A stretch of 64,000 nucleotides of DNA, from contig JALSOH010000009.1 of assembly GCA_026986575.1 (NCBI GenBank), positions 1-64,000 on the forward strand, read 5' to 3'. A program made the position numbers and the translations under genes. Numbering within the stretch: the first letter of the stretch is position 1; every line of letters begins with the position of its first letter. This document shows positions 25,347 to 33,776 of this stretch, in pieces. This DNA comes from Thermoproteota archaeon (GTDB lineage Archaea; Korarchaeota; Korarchaeia; Korarchaeales; Korarchaeaceae). The notes under the pieces are model-generated. The model was given only the letters and a program-made list of their open reading frames with translations, made no database searches and had not been told where the DNA came from.

Positions 25347-26339
25347 TCAGTGCAGGGGAAACCACCTCCTCACCTCTATCTCGAACTCCCTCCCGGGTAC
25401 TCTGGGGAGCCACACCTCCATCTCCTCACGCGAGAACTCGGATCTGACCTTCACCCTATATCCGGAGCGCCACCTCGAGATGGCCTCGACCTCGACGGGC
25501 AGGCCCTCGCCCAGCCCCACGTCCTCCGGATAGAATCCGATCCTCAGCTTCCCCAGCCCCACCTCGTACCTGACGGTGAGCCTACCGGCGCCGTAAACCC
25601 CCGGGGAGACCTCCACCAGCTCCACAACGTTGGCACCTAAAAAGGAGGCGACGAAGACCGTTCGAGGATCGCTCACCACCTCCTCCACGCCCCCCTCCCT
25701 CACGATCCTGCCCTCATTCATAACGGCCAGCCTGTCTGCTATGGCCATGGCTTCGGACTGATCGTGCGTCACGTGTATTGCAGTGAACCCGTTCTCCTCC
25801 CTCAGCCTCCTGACCTCCCACAGGAGCTCCTCCCTGAGCTTGGCGTCGAGCGAGCCGAAGGGCTCGTCCAGCAGGAGGATGCGCGGGTCCGGAGCTAATG
25901 CCCTAGCGATGGCGACCCTCTGCTGCTGTCCACCCGAGAGCTGGTGTGGATACCTGTCCTCCAGCCCCTCCAACCTGAGCATCTCCAACACCTCCCTCGC
26001 TCTCTCCTTTGCCTCTCCTCTAGGCATTCCCCTGGCCTCGAGCCCGAATGACACATTCTCGAGGACGGTCATGTGGGGGAAGAGCGCGAGATCTTGGAAG
26101 ACCATTCCAACACCCCTTTCCGAGGCCGGCGCGTCAGTGACGTCCACCCCGTCGAAGTACACCCTACCTTCATCCGGCGTCTCCAGCCCGGCTATCACCC
26201 TGAGCAGGGTCGTCTTTCCCGAGCCGCTCGGGCCGAGTACGGCGGTTATCATCCCATCCGGAGCCGTCAGATCGACCCCGTCCAGTGCCTTGGTACCTTG
26301 GAACCTTTTCCTCACATCAACTACCCTGATCTCCGCCAC
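25347..26339 (-). CDS. thiQ: Thiamine ABC transporter ATP-binding protein (ThiQ-like)
   Basis: ABC ATPase with Walker A GPSGSGKTTLL, Q-loop VFQDLALFPHMT, signature LSGGQQQRVAIARAL, Walker B ILLLDEPFGSLDAKL and switch HVTHDQSEA. The extended C-terminal domain resembles TOBE regions of Fbp/Pot-type importers. I choose GTG 26339 because GGTGAGGTGC precedes it; the longer frame from 26366 is less likely. It is last in the operon after thiB and thiP, so it should energise thiamine uptake. Confidence 0.85.
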   Translation of the reverse strand: MAEIRVVDVRKRFQGTKALDGVDLTAPDGMITAVLGPSGSGKTTLLRVIAGLETPDEGRVYFDGVDVTDAPASERGVGMVFQDLALFPHMTVLENVSFGLEARGMPRGEAKERAREVLEMLRLEGLEDRYPHQLSGGQQQRVAIARALAPDPRILLLDEPFGSLDAKLREELLWEVRRLREENGFTAIHVTHDQSEAMAIADRLAVMNEGRIVREGGVEEVVSDPRTVFVASFLGANVVELVEVSPGVYGAGRLTVRYEVGLGKLRIGFYPEDVGLGEGLPVEVEAISRWRSGYRVKVRSEFSREEMEVWLPRVPGREFEIEVRRWFPLH

Positions 26340-26472
26340 GCACCTCACCCGTCCTCTCACGCGCACCTCCTTCGGAGATCGCAGTCAAGGCGTCCCACTT
26401 AATCACTATGTCTTCCCGTGTGCCGAACTTTACCATTACCATCAGCCCTCAAGTCGCACACAGACTCCCCAG

Positions 26473-28005
26473 TCACTCCCTCACCCACCTCAGCCTAGAC
26501 TCCACCCTGCCCTTCACCCAGAGGAAGAGCCAAGTCAGCCCCATGACGAGTACGGAGGCCGCTGATGCCAGTTGGAACCTTCTAGCACCGGAGTACCTCA
26601 AAGCTGCGACGGTGAGGGTCATGGTCTCGGGAGTGGCTAGAAGGGTGGACGCAGAGGTCTCGGAGAGAGATATGGCCAGGGAGTAGAAGGCCGAGGAGAG
26701 GACGGTCGGCATCGCTGCCGGGAGGACGACCTTGAAGATCGTGTCGAGCCTGCTCAGACCTAACGTCTCGGCAGCATCCATGAGGTGGGGCGACAGTCCC
26801 GCTACTCCGGATTCCAGCACCTTCAGGGAGAACGGGAAGGCGATGAGGAAGTGACTTAGAACTATCGCGACCCAGCCGGGGATCCCCACCCTGTAGCTGA
26901 GCAGCAACAGCCCCAAGGCTAGGGTGATGGGCGAGGTTCCGAGTGGTAGGATGGAAAGAGAGCTGGCCAGCCTCATTGCCCTCCTCGAGAGGAGAAGGAC
27001 GGAGGAAATGGTCAGCACGATGAGGGAGGTCATCACCGCGTAGTAAATACTGTTCAGGAGTGGCCTCAAGGGAGAGACGCCGATGGCGGGATCGTAGGAA
27101 GGGCTCAGCAGCCTCAGGTACACCCAGGGGTTGAACTCGCCGGTAAAGGGGTTGTAGAGGGACCTGATAACCAAGTAGGCCATGGGATAGGAAGAGATGA
27201 GGGTCAGCGCGTAGGGGAGGAGGGCAACGCCAGCCCTAGCAGAACGGCGCCTCCTCACCTCCAGCGACCTAGCCTCCACCCCCCTCATGGTGAGCAGGAA
27301 GGTCAGGGCCATGGTCACGATCAGTTGGAGGATCGCGGCCGAAGAAGCCCTCTCCTCATCTAGGAAGACCTTGTAAAGTGAGTAGATCTCCACCTCCAGC
27401 GTCCTGGAACCGGGACCGCCCAGCAGCAGGGGTACGGCGAAGCTGGTGAAGCTGAGGGTGAATGTCAGGGCGAACCCATAGGAGACACCCCTGAAGGCAA
27501 GAGGGATTATCACCCTCTTCCATACCATCCACCTGCTCGCTCCCATGACCTCAGCAGCCTCCTCTAGACGCTTGCCCACCGATAGCAGGGAGGAGGAGAC
27601 AAGTGAGGCGCAGAAACCGAAGTTGAAGTAAGCGTTAGCCAAGGAGATGGCCAGAAGGCCGGGAGGGAGCAAGCCGGATCTGACTATGAGGAGGAAGGCC
27701 AGGGCCACCGACACTGTGGGCATGGTGAAGGGAGCTAGGGTAATCACCTCAACGAGCCTCCTGCCGGGATAGTCGAAGGAGGCATTGACGTATCCCAGAG
27801 GTATCCCGACGCCGACGGCGATTATTGATGCGAGGAGGGCCTGCTCGAAGGAGAAGAGAAGCGCAGACATTATGGCGGGATCCGTAAACACTTCGGGAAT
27901 GTGGGTAACGCCCGAGACCATGAGCGGGAGGAAAGCGATGGCCCACAAGAGGGGAGCTAGTGAAGCGGATGCCAGCGCTGCCAGATGCTCCCCCCTCCCA
28001 CCCAT
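26473..28005 (-). CDS. thiP: Thiamine ABC transporter permease, two-domain ThiP type
   Basis: About 510 residues with two homologous permease halves. Each carries an EAA loop: EAAEVMGASRWMVWKRVIIP and DAAETLGLSRLDTIFKVVLP. This fused layout is typical of ThiP and Fe(III) permeases. ATG 28005 directly follows the stop of a small ORF; GTG 28017 is an alternative start. The riboswitch at the head of the operon identifies the substrate as thiamine or its phosphates. Confidence 0.85.
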   Translation of the reverse strand: MGGRGEHLAALASASLAPLLWAIAFLPLMVSGVTHIPEVFTDPAIMSALLFSFEQALLASIIAVGVGIPLGYVNASFDYPGRRLVEVITLAPFTMPTVSVALAFLLIVRSGLLPPGLLAISLANAYFNFGFCASLVSSSLLSVGKRLEEAAEVMGASRWMVWKRVIIPLAFRGVSYGFALTFTLSFTSFAVPLLLGGPGSRTLEVEIYSLYKVFLDEERASSAAILQLIVTMALTFLLTMRGVEARSLEVRRRRSARAGVALLPYALTLISSYPMAYLVIRSLYNPFTGEFNPWVYLRLLSPSYDPAIGVSPLRPLLNSIYYAVMTSLIVLTISSVLLLSRRAMRLASSLSILPLGTSPITLALGLLLLSYRVGIPGWVAIVLSHFLIAFPFSLKVLESGVAGLSPHLMDAAETLGLSRLDTIFKVVLPAAMPTVLSSAFYSLAISLSETSASTLLATPETMTLTVAALRYSGARRFQLASAASVLVMGLTWLFLWVKGRVESRLRWVRE

Positions 28006-28006
28006 G

Positions 28007-28264
28007 TCACGAGGCACCGTCCGGTAAGAGAGAGGAAAAAGATAAGCTTGCTACTCCTCGAGGAACCTTCCACATCCTCTTCACGGCATACGAGATGTAG
28101 TAGAGGATTCTGGTCTTTCGCTGGAACCTCCTCAACTCCGAGAGGACCCCTTGACCTCTAAGGAGAGGGAGTAGCGCTTCTCCCAAGTCGATCAGTGATG
28201 GCTCCTCACCGACCGAGTAGTAGGGAGGAATGGGTTTAGTTAGGTCTGCCTTAATTTTGATCAC
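28007..28264 (-). CDS. Small hypothetical protein inside the thiamine transporter operon
   Basis: An 85-residue open frame between thiB and thiP on the same strand, ending right at the thiP start. It reads DLTKPIPPYYSVGEEPSLIDL, then GVLSELRRFQRKTRILYYI and VKRMWKVPRG. It is basic with no signal peptide. No ThiBPQ operon I know carries such a gene. Start codon and reality are uncertain. Confidence 0.45.
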   Translation of the reverse strand: MIKIKADLTKPIPPYYSVGEEPSLIDLGEALLPLLRGQGVLSELRRFQRKTRILYYISYAVKRMWKVPRGVASLSFSSLLPDGAS

Positions 28265-28325
28265 TGGGGAGCTTACGATTTAAGGTTCAGCAGCTGGCTT
28301 AACCCAAAAGAGATGAGGAGGGAGA

Positions 28326-29429
28326 TCAGGAACCCACTGCCCTCCTCCACTCATCTAACCACGTCTTTAGGTTTTTCCCCACCTCCTCAGTAGGTAAGAC
28401 TTCGTTCAGCAGCTTTATCTTGGTTGGATCGAGCGCGTACTTCACGTACTCCTCGGGCAGCTCTACGTTCTTGTTAGCAGGATACATCCAGTTGTTGAGG
28501 GGTATGTGCCTCTGCACCTCCTCGCTGATGAAGTACTCCACGAACCTCTCGGCCAGCTCCCTGTGGGGCGCGTTCTTCACCACCCCAAGCCCCTCTATCT
28601 GCAGCCATCCCCACTCCTCGCCGTTGAGCGTGATCAGCGCAGCCTTGTATCTGGTCTCATTGTAGAAGTGGTAGGAGTAGGCCCCGTCAGTTCCGTAGCT
28701 GACTACTATGGGTCTGCCCTGCTTTTCGTCGAGGAAGACGTCGTAGGCGTCGCCCCAGCTCCCGGTGACGAGCAGCCCGTTGGCCTTCGCTTCCTTCCAC
28801 CACTCAGTCCAGTCACCGCCTTTCACCTTGTAGTAGGCGATCTGCCAGAGGAGGAAGTTTAGGCCGGTGCTGCTCACCGTCGGGTCCTCAGCCACTAGCT
28901 TTGAGGCGTACCCCTTACTCGCCAGTTTCTCGAAGGTGAGACCCTCCATCTTATCCTCGGGCATCCTCTTGCTGTCGTAGACTAGGGCTATCAGCCCGTA
29001 GTCGTAGGGCACTACATGGTAGGAGGGATCCAGCGACTTCACGAGCCACTCATGGATCTCTCCCACGTTCTTGGGCTTGAACTTCTCCAGCACTCCCTCC
29101 TTCAACGCCTCGTGGATCAGCACGTTATCGATCCCTATTATGACATCCGCCCTCGGCCTGTCCCTCTCCTGTATGACCGTCAGCAGAGCCGTCCTCGCAT
29201 CGTCGAACTCCCTTATCTCCACCTTGCAGTTGTACCTGCGCTCGAACTCGCCGAACACAGCCTGCCTCGTCGCGTTGGGGTCGTCCCCCCACTTGAGAAG
29301 GCTCTCGTATGTGTAAATAACGAGCTTCCTCTCGCCGCTGGGCTGGGAGGTCAGGTACCAGTAAGAAATACCCAAAACGACTATGACTACTATGGCTAGG
29401 GCCAATATGACCTTCCCACTCCACCTCAT
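28326..29429 (-). CDS. thiB: Thiamine-binding periplasmic-type protein (ThiB/TbpA)
   Basis: An N-terminal membrane anchor or signal (VILALAIVVIVVLGISYWYL) precedes a type 2 substrate-binding domain. TbpA-like blocks are visible: LVIYTYESLLKWGDD, ADVIIGIDNVLI, VPYDYGLIALVYD, PTVSSTGLNFLLWQI, VVSYGTDGAYSYHF and WGWLQIEGLGVV. ATG 29429 follows GGAGGG, which is buried in a hairpin. A frame continuing upstream into the riboswitch is not a gene start. It captures thiamine outside the cell for ThiPQ. Confidence 0.88.
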   Translation of the reverse strand: MRWSGKVILALAIVVIVVLGISYWYLTSQPSGERKLVIYTYESLLKWGDDPNATRQAVFGEFERRYNCKVEIREFDDARTALLTVIQERDRPRADVIIGIDNVLIHEALKEGVLEKFKPKNVGEIHEWLVKSLDPSYHVVPYDYGLIALVYDSKRMPEDKMEGLTFEKLASKGYASKLVAEDPTVSSTGLNFLLWQIAYYKVKGGDWTEWWKEAKANGLLVTGSWGDAYDVFLDEKQGRPIVVSYGTDGAYSYHFYNETRYKAALITLNGEEWGWLQIEGLGVVKNAPHRELAERFVEYFISEEVQRHIPLNNWMYPANKNVELPEEYVKYALDPTKIKLLNEVLPTEEVGKNLKTWLDEWRRAVGS

Positions 29430-29437
29430 CACCGCTG

Positions 29438-29459
29438 CCCTCCAGCGGGCACTGGAGGG
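29438..29459 (-). promoter_or_regulatory. Hairpin covering the thiB ribosome binding site
   Basis: CCCTCCAG and CTGGAGGG form a perfect 8-bp stem with a 6-base loop. The 3' arm contains the GGAGGG ribosome site of thiB. Lying just after the TPP aptamer, it is a good candidate expression platform that blocks translation when closed. Confidence 0.6.
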
Positions 29460-29482
29460 GCCGCCAGCATAAGGAGCTGCCG

Positions 29483-29585
29483 CGGGCACGCTCCCTACGC
29501 CGGCATTACCCGGATCAGGTTCGAGGGGTCGGCGGCAGACTAGCCGCCCTCTCAGCCGGGTTCTCCCCAGCTCCCCCGGTGCCCG
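29483..29585 (-). promoter_or_regulatory. TPP riboswitch (THI element) controlling thiBPQ
   Basis: Read on the minus strand, P1 is CGGGCAC paired with GTGCCCG. Inside are the invariant CTGAGA (GGCTGAGAGGGCGG), a variable GC-rich P3 hairpin, and the second conserved half ACCTGATCCGGGTAATGCCGGCGTAGGGA in pieces: ACCTGATC, GGGTAATGCC, GGCGTAGGGA. These are the TPP-contacting segments. It sits between a TATA box and the thiamine transporter genes. TPP riboswitches are uncommon in archaea. Confidence 0.93.
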
Positions 29586-29610
29586 CCAGACCTTAAAGTC
29601 GGTAAACCTT

Positions 29611-29620
29611 GAAATATTTT
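29611..29620 (-). promoter_or_regulatory. TATA element of the riboswitch transcript
   Basis: AAAATATTTC on the minus strand lies about 26 bases before the 5' end of P1, so transcription would begin almost exactly at the aptamer. Confidence 0.55.
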
Positions 29621-29759
29621 ACGCTCCACGCGGGCGCCATCCTGCTCCCGTCGGAGTATACAGCAAGGCCAGATTCCCACGATAACTTGCACGACCGAGA
29701 ATATCTTGGACCCCACATGCGGAGAAAACCCTTGTGAACCTTCCCCATGCGTGTTAAAG

Positions 29760-30200
29760 TCAATCTCCATACTCCCTAATGTGCTTAAGGGAGGGTTCCT
29801 TCCCTACCAGTTGCCGAACGACCCTCTCATCCGCTGTATATAGGATGGCCCCAAGCTTGCGGGCCAGCACCATGTAGTAGGCGTCGTACACAGTAAGACC
29901 CCTCTCTAAGGAATAATCCAGCGCCTTTCTCACGAGTTCCTCGTTCTCCTCTATCATCACCGGGGCGGACTCCACGAGGAGATCGAACACCTCCCTCATC
30001 TCCCTTTCTCCAATGATCCCCCTGACTCGGTACTTCCTCAACACATTCGCGAATTCAAGAACGGCGTATCGGGGTATGACTACCTCAACCCTCCCGTATA
30101 GATGGTCCTCCAGAAGGGCCTTTGCCTCCTCGTGGTAATCCTCCGGAATGAACCATTTCACCAAGATGTTGGAGTCGACAACGATTCTCTTTCCCTTCAT
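29760..30200 (-). CDS. vapC: VapC-type PIN-domain toxin
   Basis: A complete PIN domain: Asp9 in IVVDSNILVKWF, Glu in AVLEFANVL, Asp in LTVYDAYYMVLA and a final Asp in LYTADERVVRQL. All four acidic positions are present. Coupled by ATGA-type overlap to a ribbon-helix-helix-like antitoxin. Confidence 0.9.
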   Translation of the reverse strand: MKGKRIVVDSNILVKWFIPEDYHEEAKALLEDHLYGRVEVVIPRYAVLEFANVLRKYRVRGIIGEREMREVFDLLVESAPVMIEENEELVRKALDYSLERGLTVYDAYYMVLARKLGAILYTADERVVRQLVGKEPSLKHIREYGD

Positions 30201-30427
30201 CTGTCCTCCCTATCTTCTCTCACGAGTTCAACGGATAGATTACCCTCTACCCTCCCGATGGACCTCTCCAATTCCCTTAATCTCCTCATTATTCTCTCTG
30301 CCCTCTTTCTCCTGACTAAATCCTCTAGAAATTTCCTTATTTCCTCTGAATAGTTGATCTCCAACTTTTCCAGCTCCTCCTTAAGCTTCTTCGGGACCCT
30401 TACTCCTATCACTGCGCTCGTGTTCAC
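30197..30427 (-). CDS. vapB: VapB-type antitoxin, CopG/ribbon-helix-helix-like
   Basis: A 76-residue protein with VIGVRVPKKLKEELEKLEIN, the strand and first helix of a ribbon-helix-helix fold, then a charged helical tail. This is a different antitoxin class from the two AbrB-type VapBs in the window. GTG 30427 is about 25 bases after an AATAAAT box, leaderless. The operator-like repeat lies in between. Confidence 0.85.
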   Translation of the reverse strand: MNTSAVIGVRVPKKLKEELEKLEINYSEEIRKFLEDLVRRKRAERIMRRLRELERSIGRVEGNLSVELVREDREDR

Positions 30428-30434
30428 ACCGGTT

Positions 30435-30453
30435 GTTAACTGTAAGTGTTAAC
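30435..30453. promoter_or_regulatory. Double GTTAAC operator candidate of VapBC
   Basis: GTTAAC-N7-GTTAAC, where each 6-mer is itself a palindrome, lies between the TATA element and the vapB start codon. Ribbon-helix-helix antitoxins typically bind paired short sites, so this suits autoregulation. Confidence 0.5.
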
Positions 30454-30579
30454 ATTTATTGTTTACTAGTAGACTTGAACCAAGGGGAACGGTCGGCGAT
30501 CTATTCAGCTCATTAGACCTGGAGACGGAGATCTCCGTTGCTCGCGTGGAGGGCGAATGTGTCGATTCACCAAATCCCC

Positions 30580-31395
30580 TCAATTCATTAGGAGGAGAAC
30601 CACCAATCCGAGCGCGAAGCAGTAGTAAGCGAAGAGGTGAAACTCCCTCCTCCTGATCACCGCGAGCAGGGCCTTGATGGCGATCACCCCGACAGCGAAC
30701 GAGCTGACGAATCCCACGAGGTTTGCGGGCGCCATCACCTCTCTAAGTGGAGATCTTATAACCTCTAGAGTCAACGCTCCGGCTATAGCCGGGACGGACA
30801 ACAGGAAGGAGAATGTGACGGCCTCATCCCTCTTCAGGCCACTGATCATGCCGGCGGAAATCGTGCTACCGGACCTCGAGATCCCCGGGACTATCGCCGC
30901 GACTTGGGCGAGCCCCACGATCAGGGAGGTCCTCAGATCTAAGGATTTACCCTCCTTGGAGCGCTTGGTGGCGAGCAGGAGGAACCCCGTGATGAACAAG
31001 CCTATCCCCGCGATTTCGGGGTTGGAGAACATCGCCTCGACCGCATCGGCAAGCAGGAGACCAGCTAAAACGATCGGTACGGTGCCCACCAATGTGTACC
31101 AAGCGAGCCTCTCCTCAGGGGTAAGGGATCTGTGAGTGATAGTTGCTAGGGGTAAGGAGAGGAGACCCCTCACGAGTCCCAGCACCTCCGTCCTGAAGAC
31201 CACTATAACTGCTAGGAGGGTTCCCCCGTGCACCATGGCGTCGAAGAGCACGGACTCGTAGGATATCACCCTCTGAACTATGACTAGGTGTCCAGAGCTG
31301 CTCACTGGCAGCCACTCAGTCACTCCCTGCAGGGCACCGAGCAGCGCGGCCCATATTAGGTCCAGATGGATCCCCCGTCCGTCTGGAGATCTCAA
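30580..31395 (-). CDS. uppP: Undecaprenyl-/polyprenyl-diphosphatase UppP (BacA) family
   Basis: A 271-residue polytopic protein with both family motifs: GALQGVTEWLPVSSSGHLVI near the N-terminus and IVPGISRSGSTISAGM in the middle. It dephosphorylates polyprenyl diphosphate, recycling the lipid carrier; in archaea probably dolichyl-type carriers for glycosylation. The only usable upstream start is TTG 31395, after a TTTTAAG element. Many secreted proteins in the window carry Asn glycosylation sequons. Confidence 0.9.
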   Translation of the reverse strand: MRSPDGRGIHLDLIWAALLGALQGVTEWLPVSSSGHLVIVQRVISYESVLFDAMVHGGTLLAVIVVFRTEVLGLVRGLLSLPLATITHRSLTPEERLAWYTLVGTVPIVLAGLLLADAVEAMFSNPEIAGIGLFITGFLLLATKRSKEGKSLDLRTSLIVGLAQVAAIVPGISRSGSTISAGMISGLKRDEAVTFSFLLSVPAIAGALTLEVIRSPLREVMAPANLVGFVSSFAVGVIAIKALLAVIRRREFHLFAYYCFALGLVVLLLMN

Positions 31396-31529
31396 CTTAA
31401 AACCCCGCCCGCTCTCGAACGTCGGTCAGCTAGGTCGTTCCTCGGGCTCACACATAAGTGGTCCTTTTGATTAACTGAAACATCATATATTAGCAAAGAT
31501 TTTTAAGATAAAACTGATCAACTTATCCG

Positions 31530-33776
31530 ATGAGGGGAAGAATATACGCTTACTCCCTCCTTTCCTTGACGTTCATGACGCTGATCCCACCCATTCCCGC
31601 CAACGCTGGATCGAGCACCCTTAAGATCACGGGAAGGGTGATCAGCGCCGCTATATCCTCCTCTAGGTACTTGGCCTACACAGACTTCTTGGGGTACGCT
31701 CACCTGCTATCTCCAGACGGAAGGGAACTCTGGAGGGTCAAAGTGACTAACGCGACGAAGTACGCCTATGTGGATATATCCGAGGACAGTAAGGTGGCCG
31801 TGCTCTCGGAGGAGAGGATTTCAGTCCTCTCTCCGGAGGGAAAGGTGATCTGGAGCAGGGAAAATCCCCACAAGGTGCACTGCTGGATGACCTATCCCAT
31901 CAAGATATCCCCCGATGGTCGCATCGTTGTCGTCGCTTGGGAGGGAGACAGGTACATAGCAGGCTTCTCCGGGAGTGACGGGAAGATCCTCTGGCAGAAG
32001 ATCCTGAAAAGCGTGGACGGAGCTTATCACTCCTCCAAGGGCAAGTACCTAGCTGTGCTGGAGGATTACGTTCTGACGGTGTTCAACACCACCACAGGTG
32101 AGAGGGACCCTCACTTCAAGGAGGTTTTCACCATGGAGCCCCTAGTGGACGACGAGGGATACTACGCGATCATAGAAATGAACACGGTGACCCTTTACTC
32201 CCCCTCAGGAGACGAGATCTGGTCCCAGAGCTTCCACGGCATAATATTCGGGGGAACCTTCCTCCCTGATCACAGGAGAATGGCCATCACGATACCCATG
32301 GGGAACGGTACTCAGGTTCTGATACTGAATGAAACTGGAAACACGGTTGAGGAGTTCAGAAAGCCGTTTTTCGTCAGGGGAATAAAGACATCGCCGGACG
32401 GGAGCCACATGATCCTATGGGGAGATTCCAGGGCCATGTACATTCTCGACAAGACGGTCAGGATGCTTGGAGACGAGGGAATGCTGATGGACCCTGGGAC
32501 TCAGGTCGATGATCTCCCCCACGACGAGGGGATCACGGTAGCTGTTGGCTCCGTTGGGAGAATTTCCGTCTACGACACCAGTGGGAGAAAGTGGTCCGTC
32601 CTCTTGCCCTACGGGCTCTTCGACTTTCCCGGATCGATTCGATTCTCATATTTGGGCGAGGTGGTGACGGCTTCCCTTATCAACGGTACCGTTCTGGTCC
32701 TTAACTCGACGGATGGATCAGTCGTCTGGAGGGTAGATAGGGAGGTCGCGTTCCCCGAGCGCGCATTCTCATCGGACGATGCTAGGTACCTCCTAGCCGT
32801 CTTCGACGATGACACGATTTTTGTCTACGAGAACTCGAACGGGAGCGCTGAAGCCCTCTTCGCTAAGTCATGCGACGAACCCTTGGCCCTTCCCTCACCC
32901 GACTGGCGGACGATAATCTTCACCTCCGGGAAGGAGGTATTTCTAACATCCCTGAGGGGCGAGATTAAGTGGAGGCTCGATCTGGACTCCTATCCGAACA
33001 TATTGGTCACCTTGCGCGATCGATACCTCCTGTCAACCGGTGAGAGGACAGCTTACCTGCTCTCCACAGGCGGCACCATTGTGAGGTCGCTCCGGATCGA
33101 TGGGAACCTCTCAAACTTCATCCCCATTGGGGAGAACGACGCACTACTACACATTTACAGGAGCGGTGGAACTGCCTTCGAGTTGATGCGAATGAACTTG
33201 TCGACGGGGGAGATCACTTGGTCCAAGAATTTCGATCTAAATCAGTACCCGGTTTGGTGGCGTGGACTGTGCGCGGGCAGGGAGGGAATATTGTTGGGAG
33301 ACATCACGGGCAGGGTGTACATGCTCGCTGATGACGGCTCCCTGAAGCAGGTCAGGGAGCTGGAAGGAGGCGTAGATGGCCTGTTCTGTGGACCGAAGGG
33401 ACCCGCTCTGGTCCTCCTGACGGTAGGGGAGATCGAGGTACGAGGAACAGGAGTGAAAGCTGAAGAGAGGGGAGTGTCCGGAGCAGTACCTCCAGGTTCA
33501 GGCACCGCGGTGCGGTCCACGCGGGTATCTGCGTCGGTGTCGGGGGAGCGGATATCTGCCGCTTTTGGGATCGTGGGTATCGTGCTACTGGTTTTCCTGC
33601 TGGGTACATGGCTGCGTCTGAGGTCAGCCTCCAAGTGGGGAGAGTTCCTGAGAGGAGTATCAGAGGCGGGTGGAAGGGCTGGCGATAGTAGAAGGGGGGT
33701 CAGTAGGAGGGGAACTCCACCCCCTTCTCCCTCAAGACCGCGTGAGCAGCGGCAAGCCTGGCCACGGGCACCCTGA
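31530..33776 (+). CDS. Secreted membrane-anchored beta-propeller protein
   Basis: A signal peptide (YSLLSLTFMTLIPPIPANA) is followed by about 600 residues of PQQ/WD-like beta-propeller repeats, for example LLSPDGRELWRVKV, VLSPEGKVIWSREN and VLNSTDGSVVWRVD. A Ser/Thr/Val spacer and a C-terminal transmembrane helix (AAFGIVGIVLLVFLLGTWL) with a basic cytoplasmic tail follow. Many NxT/S sequons suggest surface glycosylation. Function is unknown; such propellers bind proteins or sugars. The last 77 bases overlap PPDK on the other strand, so the tail after about residue 720 may not be under selection. Confidence 0.8.
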   Translation: MRGRIYAYSLLSLTFMTLIPPIPANAGSSTLKITGRVISAAISSSRYLAYTDFLGYAHLLSPDGRELWRVKVTNATKYAYVDISEDSKVAVLSEERISVLSPEGKVIWSRENPHKVHCWMTYPIKISPDGRIVVVAWEGDRYIAGFSGSDGKILWQKILKSVDGAYHSSKGKYLAVLEDYVLTVFNTTTGERDPHFKEVFTMEPLVDDEGYYAIIEMNTVTLYSPSGDEIWSQSFHGIIFGGTFLPDHRRMAITIPMGNGTQVLILNETGNTVEEFRKPFFVRGIKTSPDGSHMILWGDSRAMYILDKTVRMLGDEGMLMDPGTQVDDLPHDEGITVAVGSVGRISVYDTSGRKWSVLLPYGLFDFPGSIRFSYLGEVVTASLINGTVLVLNSTDGSVVWRVDREVAFPERAFSSDDARYLLAVFDDDTIFVYENSNGSAEALFAKSCDEPLALPSPDWRTIIFTSGKEVFLTSLRGEIKWRLDLDSYPNILVTLRDRYLLSTGERTAYLLSTGGTIVRSLRIDGNLSNFIPIGENDALLHIYRSGGTAFELMRMNLSTGEITWSKNFDLNQYPVWWRGLCAGREGILLGDITGRVYMLADDGSLKQVRELEGGVDGLFCGPKGPALVLLTVGEIEVRGTGVKAEERGVSGAVPPGSGTAVRSTRVSASVSGERISAAFGIVGIVLLVFLLGTWLRLRSASKWGEFLRGVSEAGGRAGDSRRGVSRRGTPPPSPSRPREQRQAWPRAP

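Noticed and set aside
25030-25533. Plus-strand 167-codon frame
   Set aside because: Pro/Ser-rich, no initiation signal, and its end is antisense to the thiQ-like gene.
29429-29489. Extension of thiB upstream to 29489
   Set aside because: The extra residues are encoded by the TPP riboswitch and the hairpin; the ATG at 29429 has the ribosome site.
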